Shown piece by piece: positions 25,981-35,074 of a DNA stretch of 39,215 bases. Numbering within the stretch: the stretch's first letter is position 1; each line of letters opens with the position of its first letter. The position numbers were made by a program, and so were the translations under genes. The notes under the pieces were generated by a model. The model ran no database searches and was not told the DNA's origin. It was given only the letters and a program-made list of their open reading frames with translations. Location: NCBI GenBank assembly GCA_031256635.1, contig JAIRQF010000059.1, positions 1-39,215 of the forward strand. The letters run 5' to 3'. The stretch comes from Treponema sp. GTDB lineage: Bacteria > Spirochaetota > Spirochaetia > Treponematales > Breznakiellaceae.

Positions 25981-26544
25981 ATGAGTGACATCTACGAGAA
26001 TGAAAATCAAAGGGAAAAATTCCGTGATAGTAGATTTAATAAATGGTTTCCAGAAAGATATAAGGATTCAGATACGTTACCTATAAAAGTTAATCCTTAT
26101 TTACAGGATGTAAAGAATCCTAAGTACAAAAACATTTGTGAATGTTTTGATTCTCATGAACCTATACACGGTTTTTTTCTTGAAGATGAAATTATGCTTA
26201 AGTATTTGATTCAAGCTATTTTTTATATTTATATCAGAAAGAATAAAGGAAATATTTTTTATTACGGTAATTCAGATTTCTTTTATCGCGTGGATATTGA
26301 TAATATATCTGACCATTGGTATATTTTTGAAAGTGATAAATTTCATAAAATAGGATCTATATTAAGAAAACATTTTTGTAAAAATGATTTACTAATAATA
26401 GCGTATACAAATCAAGGAAGAAAAAGTAAAACAGTGATAGAAAACATTAATAAAATTATTCAAAACAGATCAGAAACTAATAAAAAAACATTTTTATGTT
26501 CAATGGAAAAAGAAAATTTTAAAATCGAATGGAAGGAAATCTAA
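25981..26544 (+). CDS. Hypothetical protein in AT-rich islet
   Basis: 187-aa ORF with strong SD ggaggg; composition differs from neighbours. Confidence 0.65.
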   Translation: MSDIYENENQREKFRDSRFNKWFPERYKDSDTLPIKVNPYLQDVKNPKYKNICECFDSHEPIHGFFLEDEIMLKYLIQAIFYIYIRKNKGNIFYYGNSDFFYRVDIDNISDHWYIFESDKFHKIGSILRKHFCKNDLLIIAYTNQGRKSKTVIENINKIIQNRSETNKKTFLCSMEKENFKIEWKEI

Positions 26545-26648
26545 AAAAATGGACACTTCGCATAACCAGACTGTCGAAAATATAAATATTGACACCTAAC
26601 AAATAAAATAATTTGCGATAAATAAATATAAATGATATAATTTTCATT

Positions 26649-26831
26649 ATGACATGATTTAAAGAAAGCAATATATTGCAAGGGCAATTCATAGTAGTTA
26701 ATTTGAGCGAACAATTAATTCCGGGAACTTATGAATGGACGCTTAAATATCTTATAGACAGGATGGATATATCATTATTTGGAAAAAGTATATTAATAAA
26801 ATATGCCATAGATGAGCTAAATAAAAAGTAA
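26649..26831 (+). pseudogene. Possible N-terminal remnant of an IS transposase
   Basis: MT*FKESNILQGQFIVVNLSEQLIPGTYEWTLKYLIDRMDISLF... resembles the N-termini of IS1182/IS4-like transposases (from memory); stop at codon 3 and truncated. Confidence 0.5.
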
Positions 26832-26883
26832 TTAATCTATTTTATTTTACACGTTATGCGCAACAATTATCACAAACAATATA

Positions 26884-26912
26884 TTGACAGTTCCATAAAT
26901 ATCCCGTATAAT
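26884..26912 (+). promoter_or_regulatory. Consensus sigma70-type promoter
   Basis: TTGACA-17-TATAAT upstream of 26944 CDS with SD aagggg. Confidence 0.85.
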
Positions 26913-26943
26913 GTTATTAAAATAGAAAATAAGGGGTGATAAA

Positions 26944-27654
26944 ATGAAAAAAGCGGTTTTGGTTTTAGTTCTCGCAGCACTTGTCACAGGAGGAATGTTC
27001 GCTCAGCTTGGCATGAGTATGGGTGGCGGTGCATATTTCGATATGAGCCGTGGAAACGGCTTGGATAATATTATTACGGATAGCTCAAAAGCAAAAACTG
27101 CTTCGAATAATACATCTTACGGCGGTTTTGTGTTTTTTGATGCCAAATTTGTTGAAGTCAGCGCTGGTTATGCCTATGGTATGATAAAGCCCACCCTTAC
27201 AAATAATGGAGAGGAATATAAGTTCGGCGGCAGCGGTTTATTTGATCCTTTGATGGATGCATTAATGTTTTTAGCTTTTGGAGTAGCAGAGATGAATGTT
27301 TGGCAGCTTAATATTTCTTTATTGGGAAAATATCCGATAAATCTTGGATTTTTAACGCTCTATCCTCTGGGTGGTATTGAATACAACCGGATAATGGCAG
27401 GGACATTAAAATTTGGCGGTGAAGAAGCGCCATTTGAAGAAGAAATCGCTGAATTTAGCCAGTTTGGAATTCTTGCGGGTTTAGGCATTGATATTTCGCT
27501 TGGCAGGCAATACTTTATAAGAGCTCAGGGGTTGTTTAATCTCCGCCTGCCCAATCAATTTCAATCTGCATTGGCTAAAGCACATGGAAACGGTGTAAAA
27601 GCCGGTTTAGGACTTGGACCCCGTTTAAAAGTTGGCGTGGGTTACAGGCTTTAG
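26944..27654 (+). CDS. Outer-membrane beta-barrel-like protein with signal peptide
   Basis: MKKAVLVLVLAALVTGGMFAQ; glycine/aromatic-rich strands, C-terminal GVGYRL. Confidence 0.7.
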   Translation: MKKAVLVLVLAALVTGGMFAQLGMSMGGGAYFDMSRGNGLDNIITDSSKAKTASNNTSYGGFVFFDAKFVEVSAGYAYGMIKPTLTNNGEEYKFGGSGLFDPLMDALMFLAFGVAEMNVWQLNISLLGKYPINLGFLTLYPLGGIEYNRIMAGTLKFGGEEAPFEEEIAEFSQFGILAGLGIDISLGRQYFIRAQGLFNLRLPNQFQSALAKAHGNGVKAGLGLGPRLKVGVGYRL

Positions 27655-27658
27655 TACA

Positions 27659-30600
27659 TCATCCAAACTCAAAGCGCCATAAACCGGTTTTACCGTAAAA
27701 AACCAGATAAAAGTCATGTAAGCCGCAGATTTTTTCCATCTGACATTCAACGTACCCCCATGAAGGAAGCCTTCTGTGGCTTGTTTCTGGGAGCGGATAA
27801 AATGATATATCTCCGGTGTTTGGGATTTCAATTGAACCTGCAAGAAAACCGTCAGGAGAGTCTAGGCGAATTTCAAGGCGGCAATTATATCTGCCCTGAA
27901 CAATAGCTGAAAAGCGGGAGACGCCTGAGGCGAAATCCAAAGATAAAAAACGAATCCATCCGCCGTCTGTTTTATTAAATACTGCGGGAATTCTGTTGCC
28001 GCGTTTTTCATGCAGATAACATGAGCAGTAGTCGTCAAAACTTTGCGCGTAAATCTGATGGTTTTCTATTGCGTTATTCTGTCCGCTGGATTCAGGCGGC
28101 AGCGAGATTTTTCTGGGAAGAGGATTTTCTCCGTTAACATTAAAACCGCCTGAAAGGCGAATGTCCAAAGAAGACGCGCCTATTAATACAGAGCAGTAAC
28201 CGGATTCAACAATAAAACAATTTTTGAAACTGTCCCATATGGAAAGTTCGTTTACCGGCAGTTCAAATGTAATGGTTTTTTCTTCGCCTGACGCAAGTGA
28301 CAGACGGGAAAATCCTTTCAAGGTTTTTAACGGACGGTAAAACGAAGAACCTGAAAAAGTAATATACATTTGCGGAACTTCTTCCGAAGATACAGAACCT
28401 GTATTTTTCAGATTAAATGTTACATTAACAATTTCATCTTTATTCGCCGCTGTTTTATCAATTCTTAACAGGGAATACTCAAAGACGGCGTACGAAAGAC
28501 CGTGTCCGAACGGCCACAGTACCTTTCCGGAAAAATATTGATATGTAGATGCGCCTTTTTGAATATCGTATTCCATGATTGACGGAAGCTGTTTTTCATC
28601 TTCATACCATGTAAGGGGAGTCCTTCCCGCAGGAGAAGAGCCGCCGCTAATTATGTCCGCGATGCCGTTTCCTGTTTCCTGAATACCGTGCGCCATCCAT
28701 AAAATTGCCGGAACTTTCTTTGCGATCTCTTTACAGGAATAAGGATAACCTGAAAGCAGTACCAATACTGTTTTTGGATTTATTTCCGCTGTTCTGCGGA
28801 TTAATTCCTCCTGGCGCGCGGGTAAATTCAAACCAGGGCGATCTACACATTCGCGTCCGTTAATCATGGGATCGTTACCTGCGAATATAATTACATGTCC
28901 AGCTTTCGAGGCGGCTTCGCACGCTGACGCAAGACCGTCTTTTTCAATTTTCATCCGGAATAATTCGCCGTTAGCTGCAATAGGATCATCATGTTGAATT
29001 ACCGGAACATTTGTCTCTCTGAAAGCGGCGCGCCTGTTGTCGTGCGTTTTTAAAAAAACAGCGCCGCCTTCCTGCGGAACTATATTAAAAAGCGTAAAGC
29101 CGAACCATTCCAGATTGTTTTTTCCATCCGCTGTAATTGTAAACTCTGTGCGCGTATTGGGAGGCATCGCTTCCGGTGGAATCGGCTCTTTGCGAGGAGG
29201 GACAACTTCCCGTCTTCCGTAACAGCCCTGAAGCATAAGGCCGCTTTCAACATCGGTAAATGTTTTTACGCCCCATCCCCAGTCTTCCATATAAAAACGC
29301 GCTGCGTTTTCACCTAACGAGCCGGCTGCCAGTGTTTTTCTTGTTTTTACCGTAGAGTTTATTGGATTATCGTTATTGCTGCTTTCTTTTACATCAATTA
29401 GTATTAAAGGTCTTCCGTCTTCTGTTGTAAATGAAACGATATCGCGGCAGTCGGTATATTCTATTTTATCGCCGTAAATTTCTTTAAGGCCGTTCAAAGG
29501 CGTACTAGAATACGCAGGGTGGCCTGAGTACCAGTCAAGATGCAGATCATCCGCAAGGGGACCCATTACTGCGATTGTTTCATTTATCGTTCCGGGCCGC
29601 AGCGGAAGAATCGAACTATCATTTTTAAGCAATACAACTGATTTTCTGACCGCTTCCCGCGCGAGCTCTTCCTTCATTGAATCGGTTTCATTAAATTCCT
29701 CGAATGGACAAAGTTCCGGCGGATCAAACTGACCGAAACGAAACCTGACTGCAAGGATTCTTTCAAGGTGTTCGTCAAGGTCTGCCTCACAAATTAAATT
29801 TCTTTCCAGCGCTTCCTTTGCCGCGAATATTATTCCTTCCGGCATATCCGTCATATTGTCAGCGCCGTTTTTAAGCGCGGCGGCAAAAGTTTCTCCGTGT
29901 GTTTCAAAATAATGATGAAGATCAACAGTGTGCAGAAAATCGCCGCCGTCTGTTACCATATGGCCTTCAAAACCCCAATCGTTTTTTACAGTTTCTTTCA
30001 GCAGAGGATGCAGCATCATGGGAATGCCGTTTACTTCGTTGTAAGCTGTCATCATGGACGCGGCTCCTGCGTGCTTGATGGCGTTTTTAAAAGGAACAAG
30101 ATAATATTCATGCATCAGGCGCGCGGGAATTGAACATGAACATGCGCAGCGATTCTCCTCGTTGTTATTCGCAAAAAAATGCTTTGGGCCGCAGCTTGCG
30201 CGCAGATAGAAAGGATCATCTCCCTGAACGCCTTTAATGTATTCGCATGAAAGTTCGCTTGTAAGGAAAGGATCTTCCCCGTAACCTTCTTCGGTACGGC
30301 CCCAGCGCGGATCGCGTTCAAGATCAATTGTCGGAGACCAGACTTCAAGGCCGCGCTTGCGGCTGTTGGCTTTATAATAAACGCGCGCTTCTGAGCCCAC
30401 AACTTTTCCGATTCTGCGCATAAGGTCTCTGTCCCATCCTGCAGCGAGCCCTATTGTCTGCGGAAAAGTGGTATTTTTTCCTTCCCTGTTAACAAAACCG
30501 TGCGCTCCTTCTCCGCCGAAACTCCACTCAGTGATTCCAAGCCGCTCAACGGCATGATTATGCGTTGGAATAAAACCGATTTTTTCGTCAATTGTAAGTC

Positions 30601-30664
30601 TTGAAATTAAATCTTTAATTCGTTCTTTTAGCGGTAATTTTGGATCATAAAACGGATACATCAT
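27659..30664 (-). CDS. Glycoside hydrolase family 3 (beta-glucosidase/xylosidase-like) with C-terminal FnIII-like and CBM6-like regions
   Basis: GEGAHGF, SPTIDLERDPRWGRTEEGYGEDPFLTSEL, KHFFANNNEENR, MVTDGGD; ends in CBM6-like beta domain. Confidence 0.93.
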   Translation of the reverse strand: MMYPFYDPKLPLKERIKDLISRLTIDEKIGFIPTHNHAVERLGITEWSFGGEGAHGFVNREGKNTTFPQTIGLAAGWDRDLMRRIGKVVGSEARVYYKANSRKRGLEVWSPTIDLERDPRWGRTEEGYGEDPFLTSELSCEYIKGVQGDDPFYLRASCGPKHFFANNNEENRCACSCSIPARLMHEYYLVPFKNAIKHAGAASMMTAYNEVNGIPMMLHPLLKETVKNDWGFEGHMVTDGGDFLHTVDLHHYFETHGETFAAALKNGADNMTDMPEGIIFAAKEALERNLICEADLDEHLERILAVRFRFGQFDPPELCPFEEFNETDSMKEELAREAVRKSVVLLKNDSSILPLRPGTINETIAVMGPLADDLHLDWYSGHPAYSSTPLNGLKEIYGDKIEYTDCRDIVSFTTEDGRPLILIDVKESSNNDNPINSTVKTRKTLAAGSLGENAARFYMEDWGWGVKTFTDVESGLMLQGCYGRREVVPPRKEPIPPEAMPPNTRTEFTITADGKNNLEWFGFTLFNIVPQEGGAVFLKTHDNRRAAFRETNVPVIQHDDPIAANGELFRMKIEKDGLASACEAASKAGHVIIFAGNDPMINGRECVDRPGLNLPARQEELIRRTAEINPKTVLVLLSGYPYSCKEIAKKVPAILWMAHGIQETGNGIADIISGGSSPAGRTPLTWYEDEKQLPSIMEYDIQKGASTYQYFSGKVLWPFGHGLSYAVFEYSLLRIDKTAANKDEIVNVTFNLKNTGSVSSEEVPQMYITFSGSSFYRPLKTLKGFSRLSLASGEEKTITFELPVNELSIWDSFKNCFIVESGYCSVLIGASSLDIRLSGGFNVNGENPLPRKISLPPESSGQNNAIENHQIYAQSFDDYCSCYLHEKRGNRIPAVFNKTDGGWIRFLSLDFASGVSRFSAIVQGRYNCRLEIRLDSPDGFLAGSIEIPNTGDISFYPLPETSHRRLPSWGYVECQMEKICGLHDFYLVFYGKTGLWRFEFG

Positions 30665-30763
30665 ATTTTAATGATAGTATAACATTTTGTAAAACTCCAG
30701 TTTTTTTATTTAATAAATTATTTATACTAAAAGGTAATAAAAAATTGACAGCTTCAATTAATT

Positions 30764-31327
30764 TTAATTAAGCGGCACCTCGCCGGCTTTTTCAATATAC
30801 ATGCCCGCAGCGTTGAATCCGACGTTAAAAGTAATACCTGAATAATTTGCTTCAAAAACAATTTCTGATACAAGTCCCGATGTTATGTTTGTAATTGAAA
30901 TTATATGTTTGCCGTTTTTTACGGGAAAATTTAATTCCCTTCCGTTATCAAGAACAGCGGCAGGTTCTCCGTTAACTTTGACCAATAATGAAACCGTTGA
31001 ACCATTGTTATTATTGGGGCGTTTCATTGTAACAATTGATTCAATTGCAGTTTTATATTCGCTGTTCAACTGCTCTGATATAATCCCGGAAAGACCACCG
31101 TTGTTTATAAAATTTATAAGACTTACGGGCGTAATTTTTTCCGGAAAGCTGTTATTTAAAATGGTTTTTAATTCAACATTAAATGCATCTTCGGCCTTTT
31201 CAACGGAAAATGACACAATTTTATCAAAATTAACCCATACAATAATGAATGACACAAGCAATACAGTAACTATAAATATGCAAATAACGGCATATACACA
31301 TAACAGTATTTTTAATGCTTTTTTCAC
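30764..31327 (-). CDS. Membrane-anchored hypothetical protein
   Basis: N-terminal TM ILLCVYAVICIFIVTVLLVSFIIVWV; GTG start with SD AGGAG. Confidence 0.65.
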   Translation of the reverse strand: MKKALKILLCVYAVICIFIVTVLLVSFIIVWVNFDKIVSFSVEKAEDAFNVELKTILNNSFPEKITPVSLINFINNGGLSGIISEQLNSEYKTAIESIVTMKRPNNNNGSTVSLLVKVNGEPAAVLDNGRELNFPVKNGKHIISITNITSGLVSEIVFEANYSGITFNVGFNAAGMYIEKAGEVPLN

Positions 31328-31340
31328 GTAACTTCTCCTT

Positions 31341-31420
31341 ATAACAGCATGCGTATATTAATGATTTATTTTATTAATGTCAACTAACAAATAGAGGTAT
31401 TAATTCTAAAGTCCTGTTAT
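31341..31420. repeat. 80-bp symmetric inverted repeat, attC-like
   Basis: ATAACAG-9nt-ATTAAT ... ATTAAT-9nt-CTGTTAT, followed by GC giving GTTATGC. Confidence 0.6.
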
Positions 31421-31464
31421 GCGCAGTAAAAATTGCTATTATATTGACTCACTCATTACTGCGG

Positions 31465-32409
31465 TTACTTACCCCCAATATTACCAGATTCTGTACGCTC
31501 TCTAACAGTTTCGCCACTAGGTAACACCAATCCATTTGGCAGGATTTGCTCATGTTGACCGTATGCTTCTGTATGTTCGCGTTGAAAAGAATCAGAACGT
31601 GTAGTTCCTTCATTTGTATCAATCCGCCTTGTTTCATTTAAAGATGTATTATTATTGTCTAATATTTGATTAACAGATTGTCTGGTCCCAATTGTCCAAA
31701 GTCTGCCATTATATAAATATATACCTTCACGGCGACTTTGAGAAAGGTAAAAATTTATAAAATTTTGATCTTCAAATACTAAATTTAACCATTGATCAGA
31801 GAGATTTCCAATTAATTCAATACACATAATTCTTCCTTGATTGAATATTGGTGAACGATTAGAATTAGTTGGACGTTCTACTGTAAATGCACTTTCAATT
31901 TTTAAATAATCTATATCAATAGCTTCAAAGGCTCGTTGACCAACATATTCTAAAGTTCTAGGTAAAATAATACTTTTTATATGTACTTTCTCTAAAGGAT
32001 CTGGTTCTAAACTTAAAATACCCGGAATAGCCTGCATAAAAGCTGATTGCCCTATTCTTTTTAACCCATTTGGTAATGATATATTAATCAATCCACTGCG
32101 ATTCATGTAAGATAGATTATGTTGAAATGCTCCATCACCTATTTCAATAATTCCGTTTGTAATAGTAAGATTATCAATATTACTAAAACCTCCACGTATA
32201 GCCCAGTAACTATTAATCCCTTCAACTTTAGAAACATTATAACCAAACAATTTTGAAGGAATAATCAGATTTCCACTACCACCGTTAATTCCAGTTATAG
32301 CTAATGTTCCATCTCGTAATTGACTTACTTGAAATGAATCTTCTGATTGCGCTATTAACAAGGAAGAATAAAATAATAAGGCAAAAATTGAAATTATTAT
32401 CTTTTTCAT
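31465..32409 (-). CDS. Secreted BspA-type (LRR_5) leucine-rich repeat protein
   Basis: Signal peptide MKKIIISIFALLFYSSLLIAQ; NGIIEIGDGAFQ, NGLKRIGQSAFM, TLEYVGQRAFE repeats; SD GGAGG. Confidence 0.82.
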   Translation of the reverse strand: MKKIIISIFALLFYSSLLIAQSEDSFQVSQLRDGTLAITGINGGSGNLIIPSKLFGYNVSKVEGINSYWAIRGGFSNIDNLTITNGIIEIGDGAFQHNLSYMNRSGLINISLPNGLKRIGQSAFMQAIPGILSLEPDPLEKVHIKSIILPRTLEYVGQRAFEAIDIDYLKIESAFTVERPTNSNRSPIFNQGRIMCIELIGNLSDQWLNLVFEDQNFINFYLSQSRREGIYLYNGRLWTIGTRQSVNQILDNNNTSLNETRRIDTNEGTTRSDSFQREHTEAYGQHEQILPNGLVLPSGETVRERTESGNIGGK

Positions 32410-32577
32410 AAATAACCTCCAATTCATATGGATCGTGATTTTTAACATATTAATAATATTATGTCAATAATATAATGTAAATTGTATTATTAACAAATTT
32501 TTCAATTTTTATTGCATATAACTTATAATAGCGGAACGTGCCATAGATATGTAAAATACTATTTTATTTTTTCATTG

Positions 32578-33924
32578 TTACTTAAACGACATTCCAGGCG
32601 GAAGTTGCATTCCGCCGCCTTTAGCGCCCTTCGCCATTTTTTTCATCATGGTTCTCATTTTTTCGAACTTTTTTATAAGGCGGGCTACTTCGGCGACCGA
32701 TGTGCCGGAGCCACGGGCGATTCTGCTTCTGCGCGGCGGCCCGATAATTAAATGATTAGCGCGCTCTTTTTTTGTCATGGAGCTGAGAATGGCTTCCTGG
32801 CTTTTTAATTCCGCTTTGTCGATATCGTCTTCGCTGATCTGTCCCTGCATTCCGGGAATCATTTCAAGCATCTTTTGAATGCTGCCCATTTTTTTCATTG
32901 AGCGAATTTGATTCAGCCAGTCATCAAGAGTGAAGCTTTCCTTCTCCATTTTTTTCTGGAGTTCAATGGCTTCTTTCTCGTCGATTACTTCCTGCGCTTT
33001 TTCCACAAGGCTTACAACATCGCCCATACCGAGGATGCGGCCCGCGATTCTGTCAGGATAAAACGGTTCAAAGTCTTCCGGCTTTTCTCCGGTGCCTGTA
33101 AATTTTAACGGTTTGCCCGTAACGGTTTTTAACGAAAGAGCGGCGCCGCCCCTTGTGTCGGAATCAAACTTGCTTAAGATAACTCCTGTAAGTCCTATTT
33201 TTTCATCGAATGTTTTTGCGATGTCCGCGGCGGCCTGTCCTGTCATTGAATCGGCGACAAGCAGCATTTCATCAGGAGCGGCCGCGTTTTTTAAGCGGGA
33301 AAGTTCCTGCATCATAGGTTCGTCAATCTGAAGGCGTCCTGTTGTGTCGATGATGACAGTATCGATCATATTCTTCTTTGCCCAGGTGATGGCGTTCTGA
33401 TAAACTTTTACGCTGTCCGACGCGCCGTCTTCCTTGTGGACTGGAATATCAATTTGTCCGCCGAGAACCGCGAGCTGTTCCATTGCGGCAGGGCGGACAA
33501 GATCGCATGCCACAAGCAGCGGCTTTCGTCCTTCTTTTTTCAGGCGCAGCGCGAGTTTCGCGCAGCTTGTAGTTTTGCCTGAACCCTGAAGGCCAAGCAT
33601 CAGAATCGTTGATATTACATCAGGCCCGCGGAGTTTTAAGGCGCGGCTCGCGGGATCTTCGTCGCCCAGAAACGAAACAAGTTTATCGTGAACGATTTTT
33701 ATAAATTGCTGTCCGGGATCTACGGAGCGTAAAACTTTTTCTCCCTTTGCTTCCTCAATTGTTGAGTTGACAAAACGGCGGACAACGCGCAGGTTTACAT
33801 CAGCTTCAAGAAGCGCCATTTTAATCGCTTCTACCGCGTCTTCTATATTTTTTTCCGAAATTGCGGATTTACCGGCAACAAAGCGAAACGCGTCTGTAAT
33901 TTTTCCGGTTAATTTTTCAAACAT
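32578..33924 (-). CDS. ffh: Signal recognition particle protein Ffh
   Basis: GLQGSGKTTSCAKLA, DLVRPAAMEQL, DTTGRLQID, SKFDSDTRGGAALS, M domain ending GGGMQLPPGMSFK. Confidence 0.97.
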   Translation of the reverse strand: MFEKLTGKITDAFRFVAGKSAISEKNIEDAVEAIKMALLEADVNLRVVRRFVNSTIEEAKGEKVLRSVDPGQQFIKIVHDKLVSFLGDEDPASRALKLRGPDVISTILMLGLQGSGKTTSCAKLALRLKKEGRKPLLVACDLVRPAAMEQLAVLGGQIDIPVHKEDGASDSVKVYQNAITWAKKNMIDTVIIDTTGRLQIDEPMMQELSRLKNAAAPDEMLLVADSMTGQAAADIAKTFDEKIGLTGVILSKFDSDTRGGAALSLKTVTGKPLKFTGTGEKPEDFEPFYPDRIAGRILGMGDVVSLVEKAQEVIDEKEAIELQKKMEKESFTLDDWLNQIRSMKKMGSIQKMLEMIPGMQGQISEDDIDKAELKSQEAILSSMTKKERANHLIIGPPRRSRIARGSGTSVAEVARLIKKFEKMRTMMKKMAKGAKGGGMQLPPGMSFK

Positions 33925-33937
33925 ATGCCGCCCCTGA

Positions 33938-35002
33938 TTATTCTATATTCCAGTCTACCAGCAAATTCCTGCAGAACTCCATTGGTTCTACTTCGCGGTT
34001 TAAAAGCCTGCAAAGGCCCAAAGATACAGGCATCCTGAGTTTATGTTTTTCGGAAAGAACCTTGATATATTTTGCCGCGGCGACGCCTTCGGGAAGATAC
34101 CCGATTTCTCCGATTCGGGACAGGATATCATCAATATCCTTAAAGGACTTTAAAATATTTTTCTCGATAATTTCCCTTCCGAAGCGGCGGTTTCTCCCGT
34201 GTATTGAACGGCATGTGACGTCCAGATCGCCGATTCCGGAAATTGATGTGAATGTTTCCGGATGGGTTGCGCCTAACGCCATGCCGAGAGTCTGTATTTC
34301 ATTCAATCCCGCCGCAAGCAATAGGGATTCTGTTCCGTCTCCGAACATTTCCGCTTTCCCGGATGTTTTCAGCGCGTCAAGCATTCCGAACGCGATTGCG
34401 ATAACGTTTTTTGCCGCCGCGGCTACCTGCACTCCACGGACATCCAGTGACGAATAAACCATAAGCCGTGGATTTTTTATCAGGTCCCTGAAGCGGATGG
34501 AATTTTTCGCGTTTTCGCTTGCGGCTATCAGTCCTGTTAATTTTCCGCGGGATACTTCTTCCGCGTGGCTGGGGCCTGAAATATAAACAAGAGACTGGCG
34601 GAAAAATCCTGGAAGGTAATCTTCCATCGTTTCCAAAATTAAACGCGGGCCGTGTTCTGTGGGCAGAAAACCTTTCGTTATTACCGCGATAATTGTTTTT
34701 CCTTCCCTGACAGAATTAACCATAATGGATTTTTTTAAGGTATCCAAAAGGAATAACGAAGGGACGGCGTAAATTAAAAATTGCTTTCCTTCTGCGGCTT
34801 CCTCAATATTTGTAGTCGCTTTTATTGACTGCGGAAGCATTACATCAGGCAGGTATCTTGTGTTTTGTTTGTTATTGTTAATGTCATCTTTTACTTTTTC
34901 TTCAAAGCTCCAGATAACAACATCCTTATCCCTTTCAGCGATTACCTTAGCTATCGCTGTTCCCCATGCGCCGGCGCCCAGTACCGCTATTTTATTATCC
35001 AT
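33938..35002 (-). CDS. gpsA: Glycerol-3-phosphate dehydrogenase [NAD(P)+]
   Basis: VLGAGAWGTAIAKVIAER, YISGPSHAEEV, AAAKNVIAIAFGMLD, GIGDLDVTCRSIHGRNRRFG. Confidence 0.96.
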   Translation of the reverse strand: MDNKIAVLGAGAWGTAIAKVIAERDKDVVIWSFEEKVKDDINNNKQNTRYLPDVMLPQSIKATTNIEEAAEGKQFLIYAVPSLFLLDTLKKSIMVNSVREGKTIIAVITKGFLPTEHGPRLILETMEDYLPGFFRQSLVYISGPSHAEEVSRGKLTGLIAASENAKNSIRFRDLIKNPRLMVYSSLDVRGVQVAAAAKNVIAIAFGMLDALKTSGKAEMFGDGTESLLLAAGLNEIQTLGMALGATHPETFTSISGIGDLDVTCRSIHGRNRRFGREIIEKNILKSFKDIDDILSRIGEIGYLPEGVAAAKYIKVLSEKHKLRMPVSLGLCRLLNREVEPMEFCRNLLVDWNIE

Positions 35003-35007
35003 GTGTT

Positions 35008-35036
35008 ATTATGGCTTTTTTTTTAATCAGTTTCAA
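35008..35036 (-). promoter_or_regulatory. Putative promoter of gpsA
   Basis: Minus strand TTGAAA-17-CATAAT then 5 nt to ATG; no SD. Confidence 0.55.
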
Positions 35037-35040
35037 TAAT

Positions 35041-35074
35041 GGACTTGTGAGACAACCCGGTTGGTTGTCTCACA
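35041..35074. repeat. 34-bp palindromic dispersed repeat, copy B
   Basis: ggacttgtgagacaacccggttggttgtctcaca; perfect 12-bp stem TGTGAGACAACC / GGTTGTCTCACA; one base differs from copy A. Confidence 0.9.

Noticed and set aside
30744-30772. TTGACA at 30744 on the plus strand as a promoter
   Set aside because: Points into the 3' end of a minus-strand gene and lacks a good -10 box.
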